From assembly GCF_006547145.1 (NCBI RefSeq), contig NZ_CP041244.1:2728001-2792000 (forward strand): a DNA stretch of 64,000 nucleotides. Direction: 5' to 3'. This document shows, piece after piece, positions 53,240 to 61,325 of this stretch. Within the stretch, counting starts at the first letter, position 1. The number at the start of each line of letters is the position of its first letter. The position numbers were made by a program, and so were the translations under genes. The notes beneath the pieces are model-generated. The model did not search any database, had not been told where the DNA came from, and saw only the letters and a program-made list of their open reading frames with translations. Origin of the DNA: Actinomadura sp. WMMA1423 (GTDB lineage: Bacteria > Actinomycetota > Actinomycetes > Streptosporangiales > Streptosporangiaceae).

Positions 53240-54301
53240 CTACGCGCCGAAGCGGTCGGCGACCAGCCGGTCGGCCCAGCGGCGCAGCGCCTCCTCCACG
53301 GGCGGATGGCTCAGGCCCGCCTCCCTGGCCAGCGCGTCGGCCGAGGACGTGTCGTACCGCTCCTCCGACAGGAAGGAGAGCGTCTCGGGTTCGACGCCGG
53401 TGAGCGCGCGCGGCAGCCGCCGCACCAGCCCGACCGGCAGTACCACCCGCGGCGGGCGGACGCCCAGGTGCCGCGCCAGGAGGCCGACCAGCTCGGGCAG
53501 GTTCGGCGTCGCGTCGTCCAGGATCCAGTGCGCGCGGTACGGCCCCGCGTCGTGCTCGGGGACGGCGGCCATGAACCGGGCCAGGTGATCGACGGTGACC
53601 ACGGGCACGAACGTGCGCCGCGAACCGGCCAGCGCGGGCAGGCGCCCGGCGTGGAGATCGCGCACCGTCCCGGCCAGTCCGATGTACTGCCCGGCCTCGC
53701 CGGTGGCCGAGTGCCCGATCACGGTCGCCGGATGGACCGCCGTGAGGGGGACGCCCACCTCGTCCGCGACCGCCCGTACCGCCGCGTCCCCTTCGAGCTT
53801 GGACGCCTCGTACGCACCGAGGCGCCGGTACAGCGCGTCCAGCTCCCTCGCGGGCACCGGATGGGTGAGCACGCCGGCAGAGGCGACGCGGTAGCCGGAG
53901 ACGTGGACGAGACGCTGCAGCCGGGGGCGTTCGGCCGCCCACCGCACGACGTTCACGGCGCCATCGACGTTCGCTCGCCGAGCCTCATCGCGCTCCAGCC
54001 CGAACCGGAACAGGGCGGCGGCGTTGAAGACGTCCCGCACGCTCTCCAGGGGTTCGCCGCGTTCCCCGGCCAGCCCCAGATCCGGCCGGGTGATGTCGGC
54101 GTCCACGACCAGCAGCCTCCGGTCGTCGACGCCGCGCTCCCGCAACCACTCGCGCAGCTCACCGCCGCGCTCGGCCCCGTCCCGCACGGCCACGGCGACC
54201 GTCCGCCCCCGGCCCAGCAGCTCCGCCGCCAGCCACCGCCCAATGAACCCCGTGGCCCCGAAGACCAGGGCATCGGCGGACCCGCCCTCGTTGAACGCCA
54301 T
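53240..54301 (-). CDS. Extended SDR (NAD-dependent epimerase/dehydratase-like)
   Basis: A 353-residue extended SDR. The nucleotide site is ALVFGATGFIGRWLAAEL (GxxGxxG, residues about 12-28) and the active site is YEASKLEGDAAVR with Ser in VSGYRV. NAAALFRFG replaces the usual HxAA segment. The C-terminal half (VVLPVGLVRRLPRALTG...YDTSSADALAREAGL) is like other DUF2867/NmrA-related or steroid-type extended SDRs. The substrate is unknown. The stop is 3 bp from the convergent IclR stop. A TetR-type palindrome precedes it. Confidence 0.88.
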   Translation of the reverse strand: MAFNEGGSADALVFGATGFIGRWLAAELLGRGRTVAVAVRDGAERGGELREWLRERGVDDRRLLVVDADITRPDLGLAGERGEPLESVRDVFNAAALFRFGLERDEARRANVDGAVNVVRWAAERPRLQRLVHVSGYRVASAGVLTHPVPARELDALYRRLGAYEASKLEGDAAVRAVADEVGVPLTAVHPATVIGHSATGEAGQYIGLAGTVRDLHAGRLPALAGSRRTFVPVVTVDHLARFMAAVPEHDAGPYRAHWILDDATPNLPELVGLLARHLGVRPPRVVLPVGLVRRLPRALTGVEPETLSFLSEERYDTSSADALAREAGLSHPPVEEALRRWADRLVADRFGA

Positions 54302-54311
54302 GTCGAAAAAC

Positions 54312-54323
54312 TAGACCGGTCTA
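54312..54323. promoter_or_regulatory. TetR-type operator palindrome TAGACCGGTCTA
   Basis: Perfect 12-bp palindrome located 10 bp upstream of the SDR start. This sequence type is a well-known binding pattern for TetR family repressors in actinobacteria. No tetR gene is adjacent (the nearest is at 7350), so the repressor would be unlinked. Confidence 0.6.
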
Positions 54324-54368
54324 CCTATTGTGTCGAGTCGCCTTCTCCCGGCAGCGGGACGATGCGCC

Positions 54369-55265
54369 TCAGGATTCGGCGTCGGTGGCCCGGTGGCGCC
54401 GAGGCAGCCCGGCCGGCTCCTGGAAGGACCCTCCGAACACCGGAGGCGGGGACGGAGCCTGAGAGGGGAGGCTTTCGCCCGGGGATCCGGGCGCGGGGGC
54501 GGGGGCGGGGTCGCCTTCCGGCGCCGGGGGCAGGACGTCCTCGGGCCCTCCGACGAGGGGCGGTTCGAGGGTGGCCAGGCCGTCGACGATGAGCGTGGCC
54601 AGGTCGCTCATGACGGGGAACAGGCCGCGTCCGAGCGCGAAGGCGATGTCGCGCGGCGTGCGGCGGCCGTTGACCTTGGCGAGCAGTTCCCCGCGCTGCG
54701 CGTTGACGTGCACGGACTCGACGGGCTGCTTGCTCCGCGGCCTCGACCGCACGGACAGGCCGAGCGCGGTCCAGGACCGGGCGAGGTCGAGCCGGCGGCG
54801 GATCTCCCGGGCGGCCCGTTCGGCGTCCAGCCCGGGGTCGGCCGCGAGCAGCGGCGCGGGATCGCCGGGGTCGGCGGTGCAGGTGCGGACCCCGCACAGG
54901 GCCATGGCGAAGAGCGCGTCGGCGACCGCGGCACGGGTGACGACCTGCACCCCGGCGTCGCCGAGCAGGCCGCGCACGACCAGCTCGCGCTCCAGCCTGC
55001 CCTCCGGCGCTCCGGCGGTGAAGGCGGCGCTCCATTCGGCCTCGCTGACCCGCCCCGATCGCAGCAGCAGCGGCTCGGGCCCCGGCGCGGCGGGGGTGGA
55101 GGCGGCCACCACCAGACCGTCGCGCATGCTCACCGAGCCTCCCGGCGTCCCGTCCATCCGCAGCGTTCCGGTGAATCCCTGCCGCCCGCGCCGGGTCAGT
55201 GCCGAGATCAGCACCCCCGCGTGGTCACGCCCGTCTTCACCCGGTGGCTGCGTATCTGCTGCCAT
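54369..55265 (-). CDS. DUF4388 domain protein
   Basis: A 298-residue protein with an N-terminal DUF4388-like domain (ISALTRRGRQGFTGTLRMDGTPGGSVSMRDGLVVAAST), a middle region (LVVRGLLGDAGVQVVTRAAVADALFAM), a repeat-like LLAKVNGRRTPRDIAFALGRGLFPVMSDLATLIVDGL typical of DUF4388 proteins, and a Pro-rich tail (EGDPAPAPAPGSPGE). ATG 55265 is chosen for AAGGGA 4 bases upstream; the frame opens at 55325. Soluble. DUF4388 proteins often occur with roadblock and GTPase systems; here two roadblock genes are divergent next door. Confidence 0.78.
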   Translation of the reverse strand: MAADTQPPGEDGRDHAGVLISALTRRGRQGFTGTLRMDGTPGGSVSMRDGLVVAASTPAAPGPEPLLLRSGRVSEAEWSAAFTAGAPEGRLERELVVRGLLGDAGVQVVTRAAVADALFAMALCGVRTCTADPGDPAPLLAADPGLDAERAAREIRRRLDLARSWTALGLSVRSRPRSKQPVESVHVNAQRGELLAKVNGRRTPRDIAFALGRGLFPVMSDLATLIVDGLATLEPPLVGGPEDVLPPAPEGDPAPAPAPGSPGESLPSQAPSPPPVFGGSFQEPAGLPRRHRATDAES

Positions 55266-55414
55266 CTGTCCCTTCTCACCTTCTTTGACGGCGCCGGATG
55301 CCCCTTTTGAGTCTGGCCGCGCCATCGGATCGGCGGAATCCGAGGTTTCCCGGTTGTGGAAGCCCGATCGCGGGATACATTAGCGTCCGAAACAAGCAAT
55401 ATGTCGGGAGTGGG

Positions 55415-55780
55415 ATGAACATCGAAACGGCGCTCAAGGAAGCGATGGCCATCGACGGCGCGATCGGCGTGGCCCTCGTCGACTACGACAGCGGCATGTC
55501 CCTGGGGGCGCTGGGAGGCGGCCAGGACCTCGACCTGGACGTCGCGGCCGCCGGCAACACCGAGGTCGTGCGGGCGAAGGTCCGCACCCTGGAGTCGCTG
55601 GCCATCGACGACTCCATCGAGGACATCCTCATCACCCTGCAGCGGCAGTACCACCTGATCCGCATCCTCGGCCGCGGCCACGGCCGCCTGTTCCTCTACC
55701 TCGCCCTCACCCGGGAACGCGCCAACCTGGCCCTCGCCCGCCACCACCTGCGGCGCATCGAGGCCGAACTCAGCATCTGA
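55415..55780 (+). CDS. Roadblock/LC7-like protein 1
   Basis: A 121-residue alpha/beta protein: MNIETALKEAMAIDGAIGVALVDYDSGMSLGALGG at the N-terminus, then a strand-helix-strand segment IEDILITLQRQYHLIRILGRGHGRLFLYLALTRERANLALARHHLRRIEAEL, the pattern of roadblock/LC7 proteins that bind small GTPases. The start ATG 55415 has GGGAGTGGG close upstream. It is divergent from the DUF4388 gene, with 149 bp between starts. No GTPase gene is nearby. Confidence 0.85.
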   Translation: MNIETALKEAMAIDGAIGVALVDYDSGMSLGALGGGQDLDLDVAAAGNTEVVRAKVRTLESLAIDDSIEDILITLQRQYHLIRILGRGHGRLFLYLALTRERANLALARHHLRRIEAELSI

Positions 55781-55818
55781 GCGCGTCTCCGACACGGGGC
55801 GTTTGAGGGGGAACGGGA

Positions 55819-56184
55819 ATGCGCGAATCCGTGCTGGCGGAACTCCAGACACTGCGCGGAAAGGTCGTGGGCGTCACGGACGCGGCGGTGGCGTCGGTGG
55901 ACGGCATGCTGGTCGCGTCCGACACCGACGAGGTCCGGCCCGACGTGCTGGCGGCGCTGGCCGCGGCCTCGCTCGGCCTCGGCCGCAGCGCGGGGAACGA
56001 GGTCGGCATGGGTGAACTGCGCGAGGTCGTCACCCGGTGCCAGAGCGGCCACATCGTGGTCTATGCCATCCGGCACACGGGGCTGCTCGTCGTACTGGGC
56101 GACGAGGGGCTGGACATCGCCGACCTGCATCTCCAGTCCCGGGCCACCGTGGACCGGCTCGGCACCATTCTCGAACAGAACTGA
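55819..56184 (+). CDS. Roadblock/LC7-like protein 2
   Basis: A 121-residue roadblock protein (MRESVLAELQTLRGKVVGVTDAAVASVDGMLVASDTDE...HIVVYAIRHTGLLVVLGDEGLDIADLHLQSRATVDRLGTIL). The fold matches MglB/CvnB-type proteins and is a distant sister of the preceding gene, from which it is 38 bp downstream. GTPase activation by such proteins usually requires a partner encoded nearby, which is absent here. Confidence 0.88.
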   Translation: MRESVLAELQTLRGKVVGVTDAAVASVDGMLVASDTDEVRPDVLAALAAASLGLGRSAGNEVGMGELREVVTRCQSGHIVVYAIRHTGLLVVLGDEGLDIADLHLQSRATVDRLGTILEQN

Positions 56185-56277
56185 CCCCGCCTTTCCCGGC
56201 ACCGGCTCTCTCCGGCACCGGCTCCTCCGAACCGGCGCGGCCGAGGCGCCCGCGGTGAGCGGGCATCATGGCCTGTC

Positions 56278-56835
56278 ATGGAACCGGTGCCACAGCTCGA
56301 ATCCGCGGTCATGCTCGTCACGGGCATCATGGCGTCCGGGAAGTCCACCGTCGCCCAACTGCTGGCAGAGCGGCTCCCGCGGTCCGTCCACCTGCGGGGG
56401 GACTCCTTCCGGCGGATGATCGTGTCGGGCCGCGAGGAGATGACGTCGGAGCCCACTCCCGAGGCCGTGGAGCAGCTGCGCCTGCGCTACCGGGCGTCCG
56501 CCACGGTCGCGGACCTGTACGCGCAGGCCGGATGGACCGTCATAGTCCAGGACGTCGTTCTCGGCGGATTCCTTGACGACTACGTCGCCGCGGTGACCAC
56601 GCGCCCGATGTACGTGGTCGTCCTGGCACCGGACCCCGAGGTGGTCGCAGCCCGCGAAGCGGGCCGCGGCAAGCGCGGTTACGGCGACGCCTGGACGGTC
56701 CGCGCTCTCGACGCCGGCCTGCGCCGGGAGACCCCGCGCCGCGGCCTCTGGATGGACACCTCCACCCAGACACCCGACCAGACCGTGGACGCGATCCTCA
56801 CCGACCTCCCCAAAGCCCAGATCCACGACCAATGA
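56278..56835 (+). CDS. P-loop kinase-like protein (CPT-type phosphotransferase)
   Basis: A 185-residue P-loop protein with Walker A GIMASGKST (residues 16-24), LRGDSFRRMIVSGREEM, a later strand VIVQDVVLGGFLDDY and VVLAPDPEVVAAREAGRGKRGY as a lid. It resembles chloramphenicol-phosphotransferase-like and adenylylsulfate-kinase-like proteins of unknown substrate. The ATG 56278 follows a weak ribosome site. It stands alone between the roadblock pair and the convergent ATP-binding protein. Confidence 0.85.
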   Translation: MEPVPQLESAVMLVTGIMASGKSTVAQLLAERLPRSVHLRGDSFRRMIVSGREEMTSEPTPEAVEQLRLRYRASATVADLYAQAGWTVIVQDVVLGGFLDDYVAAVTTRPMYVVVLAPDPEVVAAREAGRGKRGYGDAWTVRALDAGLRRETPRRGLWMDTSTQTPDQTVDAILTDLPKAQIHDQ

Positions 56836-56870
56836 CCCGCCTGGGCGGCCGGCCTACGCCCTGAAGGGAG

Positions 56871-57314
56871 CTAGCGATGTCGGCCGACTGAGGCGTACGT
56901 GCGGGGAAAGGTGGCGCGGAGGGTGCGCGATTCCGGGGTGCCCGTCCAGGACCAGGTGGCGGCTATGGCGTCCACGGTGAGCAGGCCGCGACCGCCCTCC
57001 TCCAGTTCGGCCAGCGGACGCAGCTTGGGTTCTCCGGGGCCGCCCTGGTCGGTGACGTAGACGATCACACCGGCGACGTCCATGCTGATGTCCACGGTGA
57101 AGCGGCCGCCGTCCGCGCCCGAGCGGGTGTGCTGGATCGCGTTGACGGCCAGCTCGTCCAAGACGAGGAGGATGTCGTCCAGGGCCGGGAAGTCGGCCAG
57201 GAGGTGCGCGGCGAAGGCCCGGACGCGGCGGATCTGGTCCGGTCTGCCCCGGAATTCCCGTCGCCAGTACATCGGAGCTTCATGCCTGGCGGGAACGGAA
57301 GCGGCCAGCAGCAT
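56871..57314 (-). CDS. Anti-sigma-type ATP-binding protein (HATPase_c_2)
   Basis: A 147-residue GHKL ATPase fragment: VLDELAVNAIQHTRSGADGG (N box), IVYVTDQGGPGEP (G1) and EEGGRGLLTVDAIAATWSW (G2). Such stand-alone domains act as anti-sigma factors or regulatory kinases in Streptomyces. It is divergent from the XRE/DUF5753 gene, with 321 bp between starts, in the arrangement of the WhiJ-type cassette. GTG/ATG starts at the N-terminus are ambiguous; ATG 57272 (MYWRREFRG) is also possible. Confidence 0.88.
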   Translation of the reverse strand: MLLAASVPARHEAPMYWRREFRGRPDQIRRVRAFAAHLLADFPALDDILLVLDELAVNAIQHTRSGADGGRFTVDISMDVAGVIVYVTDQGGPGEPKLRPLAELEEGGRGLLTVDAIAATWSWTGTPESRTLRATFPRTYASVGRHR

Positions 57315-57444
57315 CGATCACCTCTCGGGGACGGCGAGTCATCGGCCGTTCCATGTTCGGCGACCGCGCCACTCCGGTTGGGAAAAGCGGCAGGCCGACA
57401 GGCCCCCCGAGGGTGCGGCACTCCCCCGCTGCGCACGTTCACCT

Positions 57445-57460
57445 TCGTTTACGTAAACGA
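57445..57460. promoter_or_regulatory. Perfect 16-bp palindrome in WhiJ-type intergenic region
   Basis: TCGTTTACGTAAACGA is self-complementary. It lies 131 bp upstream of the anti-sigma gene start and 176 bp upstream of the XRE start, in the 321-bp shared gap (57315-57635). It is likely the operator of the XRE regulator. No other gene-like feature is visible in the gap. Confidence 0.6.
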
Positions 57461-57635
57461 GCGGAACGGTTCGCCGTACGCGCGTTCGCCTGCGGAACGC
57501 CACCGGAAGAAGCATTGACCTCCCACTTTGCTCGTTCGAGGGCGCGGCTATCGATGACACGCTCGGAGATCACGTGGTAACACAGAGTGGAGTCGCCGCT
57601 CCCCGGTCGGCGCCGCCCCCATCAAGGAGGTCTGC

Positions 57636-58520
57636 ATGACCAGCCCATTCGTGCGCCGCCGCCGTCTCGCCACCGAACTGCGGGCCCTCCGCGAGCAGAG
57701 CGGCATGACGGGCGACGAACTGGCCCGCCGCATCTACCGCTCGCGAATGACGGTGTCGAAATTAGAGAACGCCCGCTGCCGCCCCGACACCCGCGACATC
57801 GTGAAGATCCTCCGCGTCCTCGGCGTCACCGGCGAGAAGTTCGACGAGATCCACCAGATAGCCTGCGACGCCTCCGAACGCGGCTGGTGGGACTCCTACG
57901 GCGACACCATGGGCGCGAGGCAGCGCCTGTACGCCGACTTGGAGTCGGGCGCCGCCACCATCCGCGGCTACAACCAGATGTCGGTTCCCGGCCTCGTGCA
58001 ATCCGCCGAGTTCCTTCAGGCGCTCATCGATCTGGACCTCGCGGAAGGCTCCGAGCTCAATTATGTGCCCGAGAGGACCATCCAGGCTCGCCTCGAACGG
58101 CAGCACACCTTCTTTCGGACCGAGGGCCCCGCAGCCGAGATCATTCTGGACGAGTTCGTGCTGCGACGCCTCGCCGTCCCGGCAGAGACAATGGCGGCCC
58201 AGCTCCGCCACATGGTCGATGTGGTCTCCCGCCAGCCCCGCTTCACTCTTCTCGTAATGCCTTTGGACGGTCGGCTCTCCCCCGGTCGCCTGCCGCCCTC
58301 CACGTACATGATCTATGGGTTTCCCGACCCGGCAGACCCGCCCTTGGTCGTGGCCGAGAACGCGAGCACGGACCTCATCCACACGACGCCCGTGGAGGTG
58401 GCAAAGTATGAACGTCTCCACGACCGCCTCCGGGAGACCGCACTCCCCGCGCTGGAGAGTCTTTCACTCCTCGTGGACGCGGCCGATCGGCTGAGTGAAG
58501 GGGCAGGGCACGATACGTGA
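57636..58520 (+). CDS. XRE regulator with DUF5753 domain (WhiJ-like)
   Basis: A 294-residue helix-turn-helix protein: LATELRALREQSGMTGDELARRIYRSRMTVSKLENARCRPDTRDIVKILRVLGV (residues about 10-65), followed by the DUF5753 sensor region (GWWDSYGDTMGARQRLYADLESGAATIRGYNQMSVPGLVQSAEFLQAL...ILDEFVLRRLAVPAETMAAQLRHM...FTLLVMPL). ATG follows AAGGAGG. Its stop overlaps the DUF397 start (GTGA), giving translational coupling. Confidence 0.95.
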   Translation: MTSPFVRRRRLATELRALREQSGMTGDELARRIYRSRMTVSKLENARCRPDTRDIVKILRVLGVTGEKFDEIHQIACDASERGWWDSYGDTMGARQRLYADLESGAATIRGYNQMSVPGLVQSAEFLQALIDLDLAEGSELNYVPERTIQARLERQHTFFRTEGPAAEIILDEFVLRRLAVPAETMAAQLRHMVDVVSRQPRFTLLVMPLDGRLSPGRLPPSTYMIYGFPDPADPPLVVAENASTDLIHTTPVEVAKYERLHDRLRETALPALESLSLLVDAADRLSEGAGHDT

Positions 58521-58708
58521 AGCAGCAGTACAGCGGCTGGCGTAAGTCCAGCCACAGCAACCCCGACACCGAGTGCGTCGAAGTCGGGCGTTCTTCACTG
58601 GGCAACATCGGGGTGCGTGACACCAAGCAAGGTGACGCGGGGCCCGTTCTCGACTTCACCCCCCGCGAATGGGCGGTCTTCATTTCCGCCCTCCGTTCGG
58701 AGGACTGA
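58517..58708 (+). CDS. DUF397 small protein
   Basis: A 63-residue protein: MKQQYSGWRKSSHSNPDTECVEVGRSSLGNIGVRDTKQGDAGPVLDFTPREWAVFISALRSED, matching the actinobacterial DUF397 family (W.KSS.S...CVEV...G.VRDSK....L.F....W..F). Start GTG 58517 overlaps the XRE stop by 4 bases. DUF397 proteins typically pair with DUF5753 regulators and with a GHKL ATPase in development-related WhiJ cassettes; the partner here is the gene at 56871-57314. Confidence 0.95.
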   Translation: MKQQYSGWRKSSHSNPDTECVEVGRSSLGNIGVRDTKQGDAGPVLDFTPREWAVFISALRSED

Positions 58709-58717
58709 CGGCGCGAG

Positions 58718-58753
58718 CCACAGGACGAGCCCGCGAACACGGGCGTCCTGTGG
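58718..58753. terminator. Bulged hairpin after DUF397
   Basis: CCACAGGAC (58718-58726) pairs with GTCCTGTGG (58745-58753) and GCCCG (58729-58733) with CGGGC (58740-58744), with a two-base bulge and a CGAACA loop. The position, 10 bp after the DUF397 stop, fits a terminator of the XRE-DUF397 operon. It is also within the leader of the next gene. Confidence 0.7.
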
Positions 58754-58804
58754 GGCTTGTCGCCCTTCTCGGCCTCCGAGGCCCAGCCCCACGTGAGGAG
58801 CCGT

Positions 58805-59356
58805 GTGACCGTCGAGATCATCTTCGAGACGCATTCGCTGACCGAGGACAACGAGCGCGGGATCGCGACCGGTTGGCTTCCGGGGCGGCTCTCCGAGGAG
58901 GGGCGCCGCCTCGCCGCCGAGCTCGGCGCCCGCCGGCGGGGCACCGGGATCCACGCCGTGTTCGTCTCCGATCTGCACCGCGCCGTCCAGACCGCCCAGA
59001 TCGCCTTCGACGGCACCCGGATTCCCGTCCACCGGGACCCGCGGCTGCGGGAGTGCGACTACGGGCGGCTCAACGGCTGCGCCGTCAGCGTCCTGGCCGC
59101 AGAACGCGCACGGCACATCGACCGGCCCTTCCCCGGTGGCCAGAGCTACCGGGACGTCCTCGCCGCCACCGAGGAGTTCCTCCACGACCTGGCCACCGAT
59201 CACGACGGCCGGACCGTCCTGGTGATCGCTCATTCGGCCAACAAGTGGGCGCTCGACTGCCTGCTCGCCGGCGCCGCCCTGGAGGAACTGGTCGACGCGC
59301 CGTTCGGCTGGCGGGAAGGATGGCGCTACACCCTCCCCACCGGCGGGCGGCCCTAG
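58805..59356 (+). CDS. Divergent histidine phosphatase family protein
   Basis: A 183-residue phosphoglycerate mutase-like fold. The usual LxxRHGxT motif reads IIFETHSLTEDNERG, so the first catalytic His is kept but the preceding Arg is Thr and the following Gly is Ser. The second His is in VLVIAHSANKWALD. FVSDLHRAVQTAQIA and RLRECDYGRLNG are normal family segments. Loss of Arg suggests altered or lost phosphatase activity. GTG 58805 is chosen since GAGGAG is 4 bases upstream; the frame opens at 58757. Confidence 0.85.
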   Translation: MTVEIIFETHSLTEDNERGIATGWLPGRLSEEGRRLAAELGARRRGTGIHAVFVSDLHRAVQTAQIAFDGTRIPVHRDPRLRECDYGRLNGCAVSVLAAERARHIDRPFPGGQSYRDVLAATEEFLHDLATDHDGRTVLVIAHSANKWALDCLLAGAALEELVDAPFGWREGWRYTLPTGGRP

Positions 59357-59457
59357 CCGCGCGCCGTCCGCCGGTACCTCCCGGCCCGAGTGATGAGTTA
59401 TCGCGTCCGCACCCGTCACAACTATGACCGGACACGACGGGACGGAAGGATGACCTG

Positions 59458-60471
59458 GTGAGAGCGGACACGCGGATCGAGGAGCCGGGCGGGGGCGGGC
59501 TGGGCATGAGCGGTTCGGGCGAGGTCGGGGAGCCGGAGTTCTCGGGGCTGGCGGAGCGGCACCGGCGGGAGCTGCACGTGCACTGCTACCGGATGCTCGG
59601 ATCGTTCGAAGACGCCGAGGACACCGTGCAGGAGACGTTCCTGCGCGCCTGGCGGCGGCGGGAGACCTTCGAGGGGCGGTCGACGTTCCGGAGCTGGCTG
59701 TACCGGATCGCCACCAACGCCTGCCTGGACCTGCTCGCCAAGCGCCGCCCGGCGCCCGCGACCGGCGGGGAGGTGCCGTGGCTGGAGCCCTACCCGGACC
59801 GGCTGCTCGACGAGCTGCCCGCCGCCGACGCCGACGAGCCGGAGTCCGTCGCCGTCGCGCGGGAGACGATCGAGCTGGCGTACCTGGTCGCGGTCCAGCA
59901 CCTCGCGCCGCGCCCGCGGGCCGTGCTGATCCTGCGGGACGTGCTCGGCTGGCAGGCCAAGGACGTCGCGGAGCTCCTTGGGGACTCCGTCAACTCCGTG
60001 AACAGCGCGCTGCAGCGGGCCCGCGCCGGCATGCGCGAGCACCTGCCCGCCGAGCGGCAGGACTGGACCGGCGGCGAGGAGGACGCCGGGACGCGCGACC
60101 TGGTGCGCCGCTTCACCGAGGCCAGCGTGGCCACGGACGTCGACAGGCTCGCCGCAATGCTGCGGGACGACGTGCGCTTCTCGATGCCGCCCACGCCGGG
60201 CCTGCTCGTAGGCCGTGACGCGGTGGTGAACGACTGGGTCGAGGACGGCTTCGAGCGCTTGGAGGGCCTGCGCGCCGTCCAGACCGCCGTGAACCGGCAG
60301 CCCGCCGTCGCCTTCTACCTCTGGCGCGAGCAGGAGAGCGCGTTCCTGCCGCTGACGATCGACGTGCTGCGCATCACCGGCGGAGTGATCACCGAGCTCT
60401 TCACGTTCGGCGCCGACCGGTTCCCGCGGCTCGGGCTGCCGGAGAGCCTGTCGGCGGACGGCACCGATTAG
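59458..60471 (+). CDS. ECF sigma factor with SnoaL-like C-terminal domain
   Basis: A 337-residue extracytoplasmic-function sigma factor. Sigma-2: LHVHCYRMLGSFEDAEDTVQETFLRAWRRR; sigma-4: LAPRPRAVLILRDVLGWQAKDVAELLGDSVNSVNSALQRARAGM; a NTF2/SnoaL-like C-terminal domain (about residues 205-335: FTEASVATDVDRLAAMLRDDVRFSMPP) follows, as in SigJ/ECF41-like and related groups. Such C-terminal domains usually control the sigma factor in place of an anti-sigma. GTG 59458 is the upstream start; ATG 59506 is possible. Confidence 0.93.
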   Translation: MRADTRIEEPGGGGLGMSGSGEVGEPEFSGLAERHRRELHVHCYRMLGSFEDAEDTVQETFLRAWRRRETFEGRSTFRSWLYRIATNACLDLLAKRRPAPATGGEVPWLEPYPDRLLDELPAADADEPESVAVARETIELAYLVAVQHLAPRPRAVLILRDVLGWQAKDVAELLGDSVNSVNSALQRARAGMREHLPAERQDWTGGEEDAGTRDLVRRFTEASVATDVDRLAAMLRDDVRFSMPPTPGLLVGRDAVVNDWVEDGFERLEGLRAVQTAVNRQPAVAFYLWREQESAFLPLTIDVLRITGGVITELFTFGADRFPRLGLPESLSADGTD

Positions 60472-60475
60472 TCCG

Positions 60476-60766
60476 GTGAGGACGCTCGCGCTGCGCGGTG
60501 GCGCGCGGGTCGCGGTGGTCGCGGCGGAGTGGCGGGACGCGTTCGGCGTCGTCACCCGCGGCCGGGTGCAGCTGGAGCTGCGCGGCGGCGAGCCCGGGCC
60601 GGTCCTCGGCCGCGACGCCGGGTTCTGGCTCCGCGGCACCGGCGTCCGCGCCCTGCGCAACCCCGGCCGCCGCACGGCCAGGGTGCGCATCGTCACCCGC
60701 GACCCAGAACCGTCGCGCACCGGTCAACACACCCCATATGCCAGTCACCGGATGACGAGGAACGAC
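60476..60766 (+). other. In-frame cupin-like reading frame upstream of the DUF6069 gene
   Basis: The 97 codons from GTG 60476 to the proposed DUF6069 start contain no stop and read through into it. The predicted segment (DAFGVVTRGRVQLELRGGEPG...LGRDAGFWLRGTGVRALRNPG...VRIVTR) has a cupin-like beta pattern but lacks metal-binding His residues. GTG 60476 is 4 bp after the sigma stop. It may be a real N-terminal extension, a coding remnant or chance; the DUF6069 ATG has its own ribosome site. Confidence 0.35.
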
Positions 60767-61216
60767 ATGACCAGCATGAACGACACCGGCGCCGTCCCGG
60801 CATCGGACCAGAACCGCTACGCCCCCCGGCTTCGCGGCCTCGCCGCCGCCGGCCTCATCGGCGCGGTCGCGGCGACCGCGGCCACCACCCTCGCCGCCGC
60901 GCTCGCCCTGGCGGCCGGCGTCGACTTCGAGCTCCCCGAGGGCGGCGAGTCGATCCCGTTGGGCGGATTCGCCGTGGTGACCGGCTTCTTCTCGCTCGTG
61001 GGCATCGCCATCGCCGCCGCGCTCCTGCGCTGGAGCGCCCGCCCCGCCGAGCGCTTCGTATGGACGGCGGTGTCGCTGACCGCGATCTCGCTGGTCCCGC
61101 CCTTCCTCTCCGGGGCGGACGGCACCACCATCGCCGTTCTCGCCGGGTTGCACCTCGTCCCCGCGACGGTGATGATCCCCACCCTGGCCCGGGGCCTCCG
61201 CGCCCGGACCGGCTGA
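60767..61216 (+). CDS. DUF6069 family membrane protein
   Basis: A 149-residue protein with four hydrophobic helices: AAAGLIGAVAATAATTLAAALALAAG, GGFAVVTGFFSLVGIAIAAALL, FVWTAVSLTAISLVPPFL and TTIAVLAGLHLVPATVMIPTLARGL, with the conserved pattern of DUF6069 proteins. ATG 60767 has GAGGAA upstream. Genes of this family are commonly next to ECF sigma factors; function unknown. Confidence 0.82.
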   Translation: MTSMNDTGAVPASDQNRYAPRLRGLAAAGLIGAVAATAATTLAAALALAAGVDFELPEGGESIPLGGFAVVTGFFSLVGIAIAAALLRWSARPAERFVWTAVSLTAISLVPPFLSGADGTTIAVLAGLHLVPATVMIPTLARGLRARTG

Positions 61217-61325
61217 CGCCCCGCCACGGGACGACGCGCGGATTCCCAGCGAAGAGCGCACCGGGTGAAGGGTTTCGGCGCGAGCGGCAGAGAAGGGATG
61301 ACCGACCGCCCCAGCGAAGGACGAG

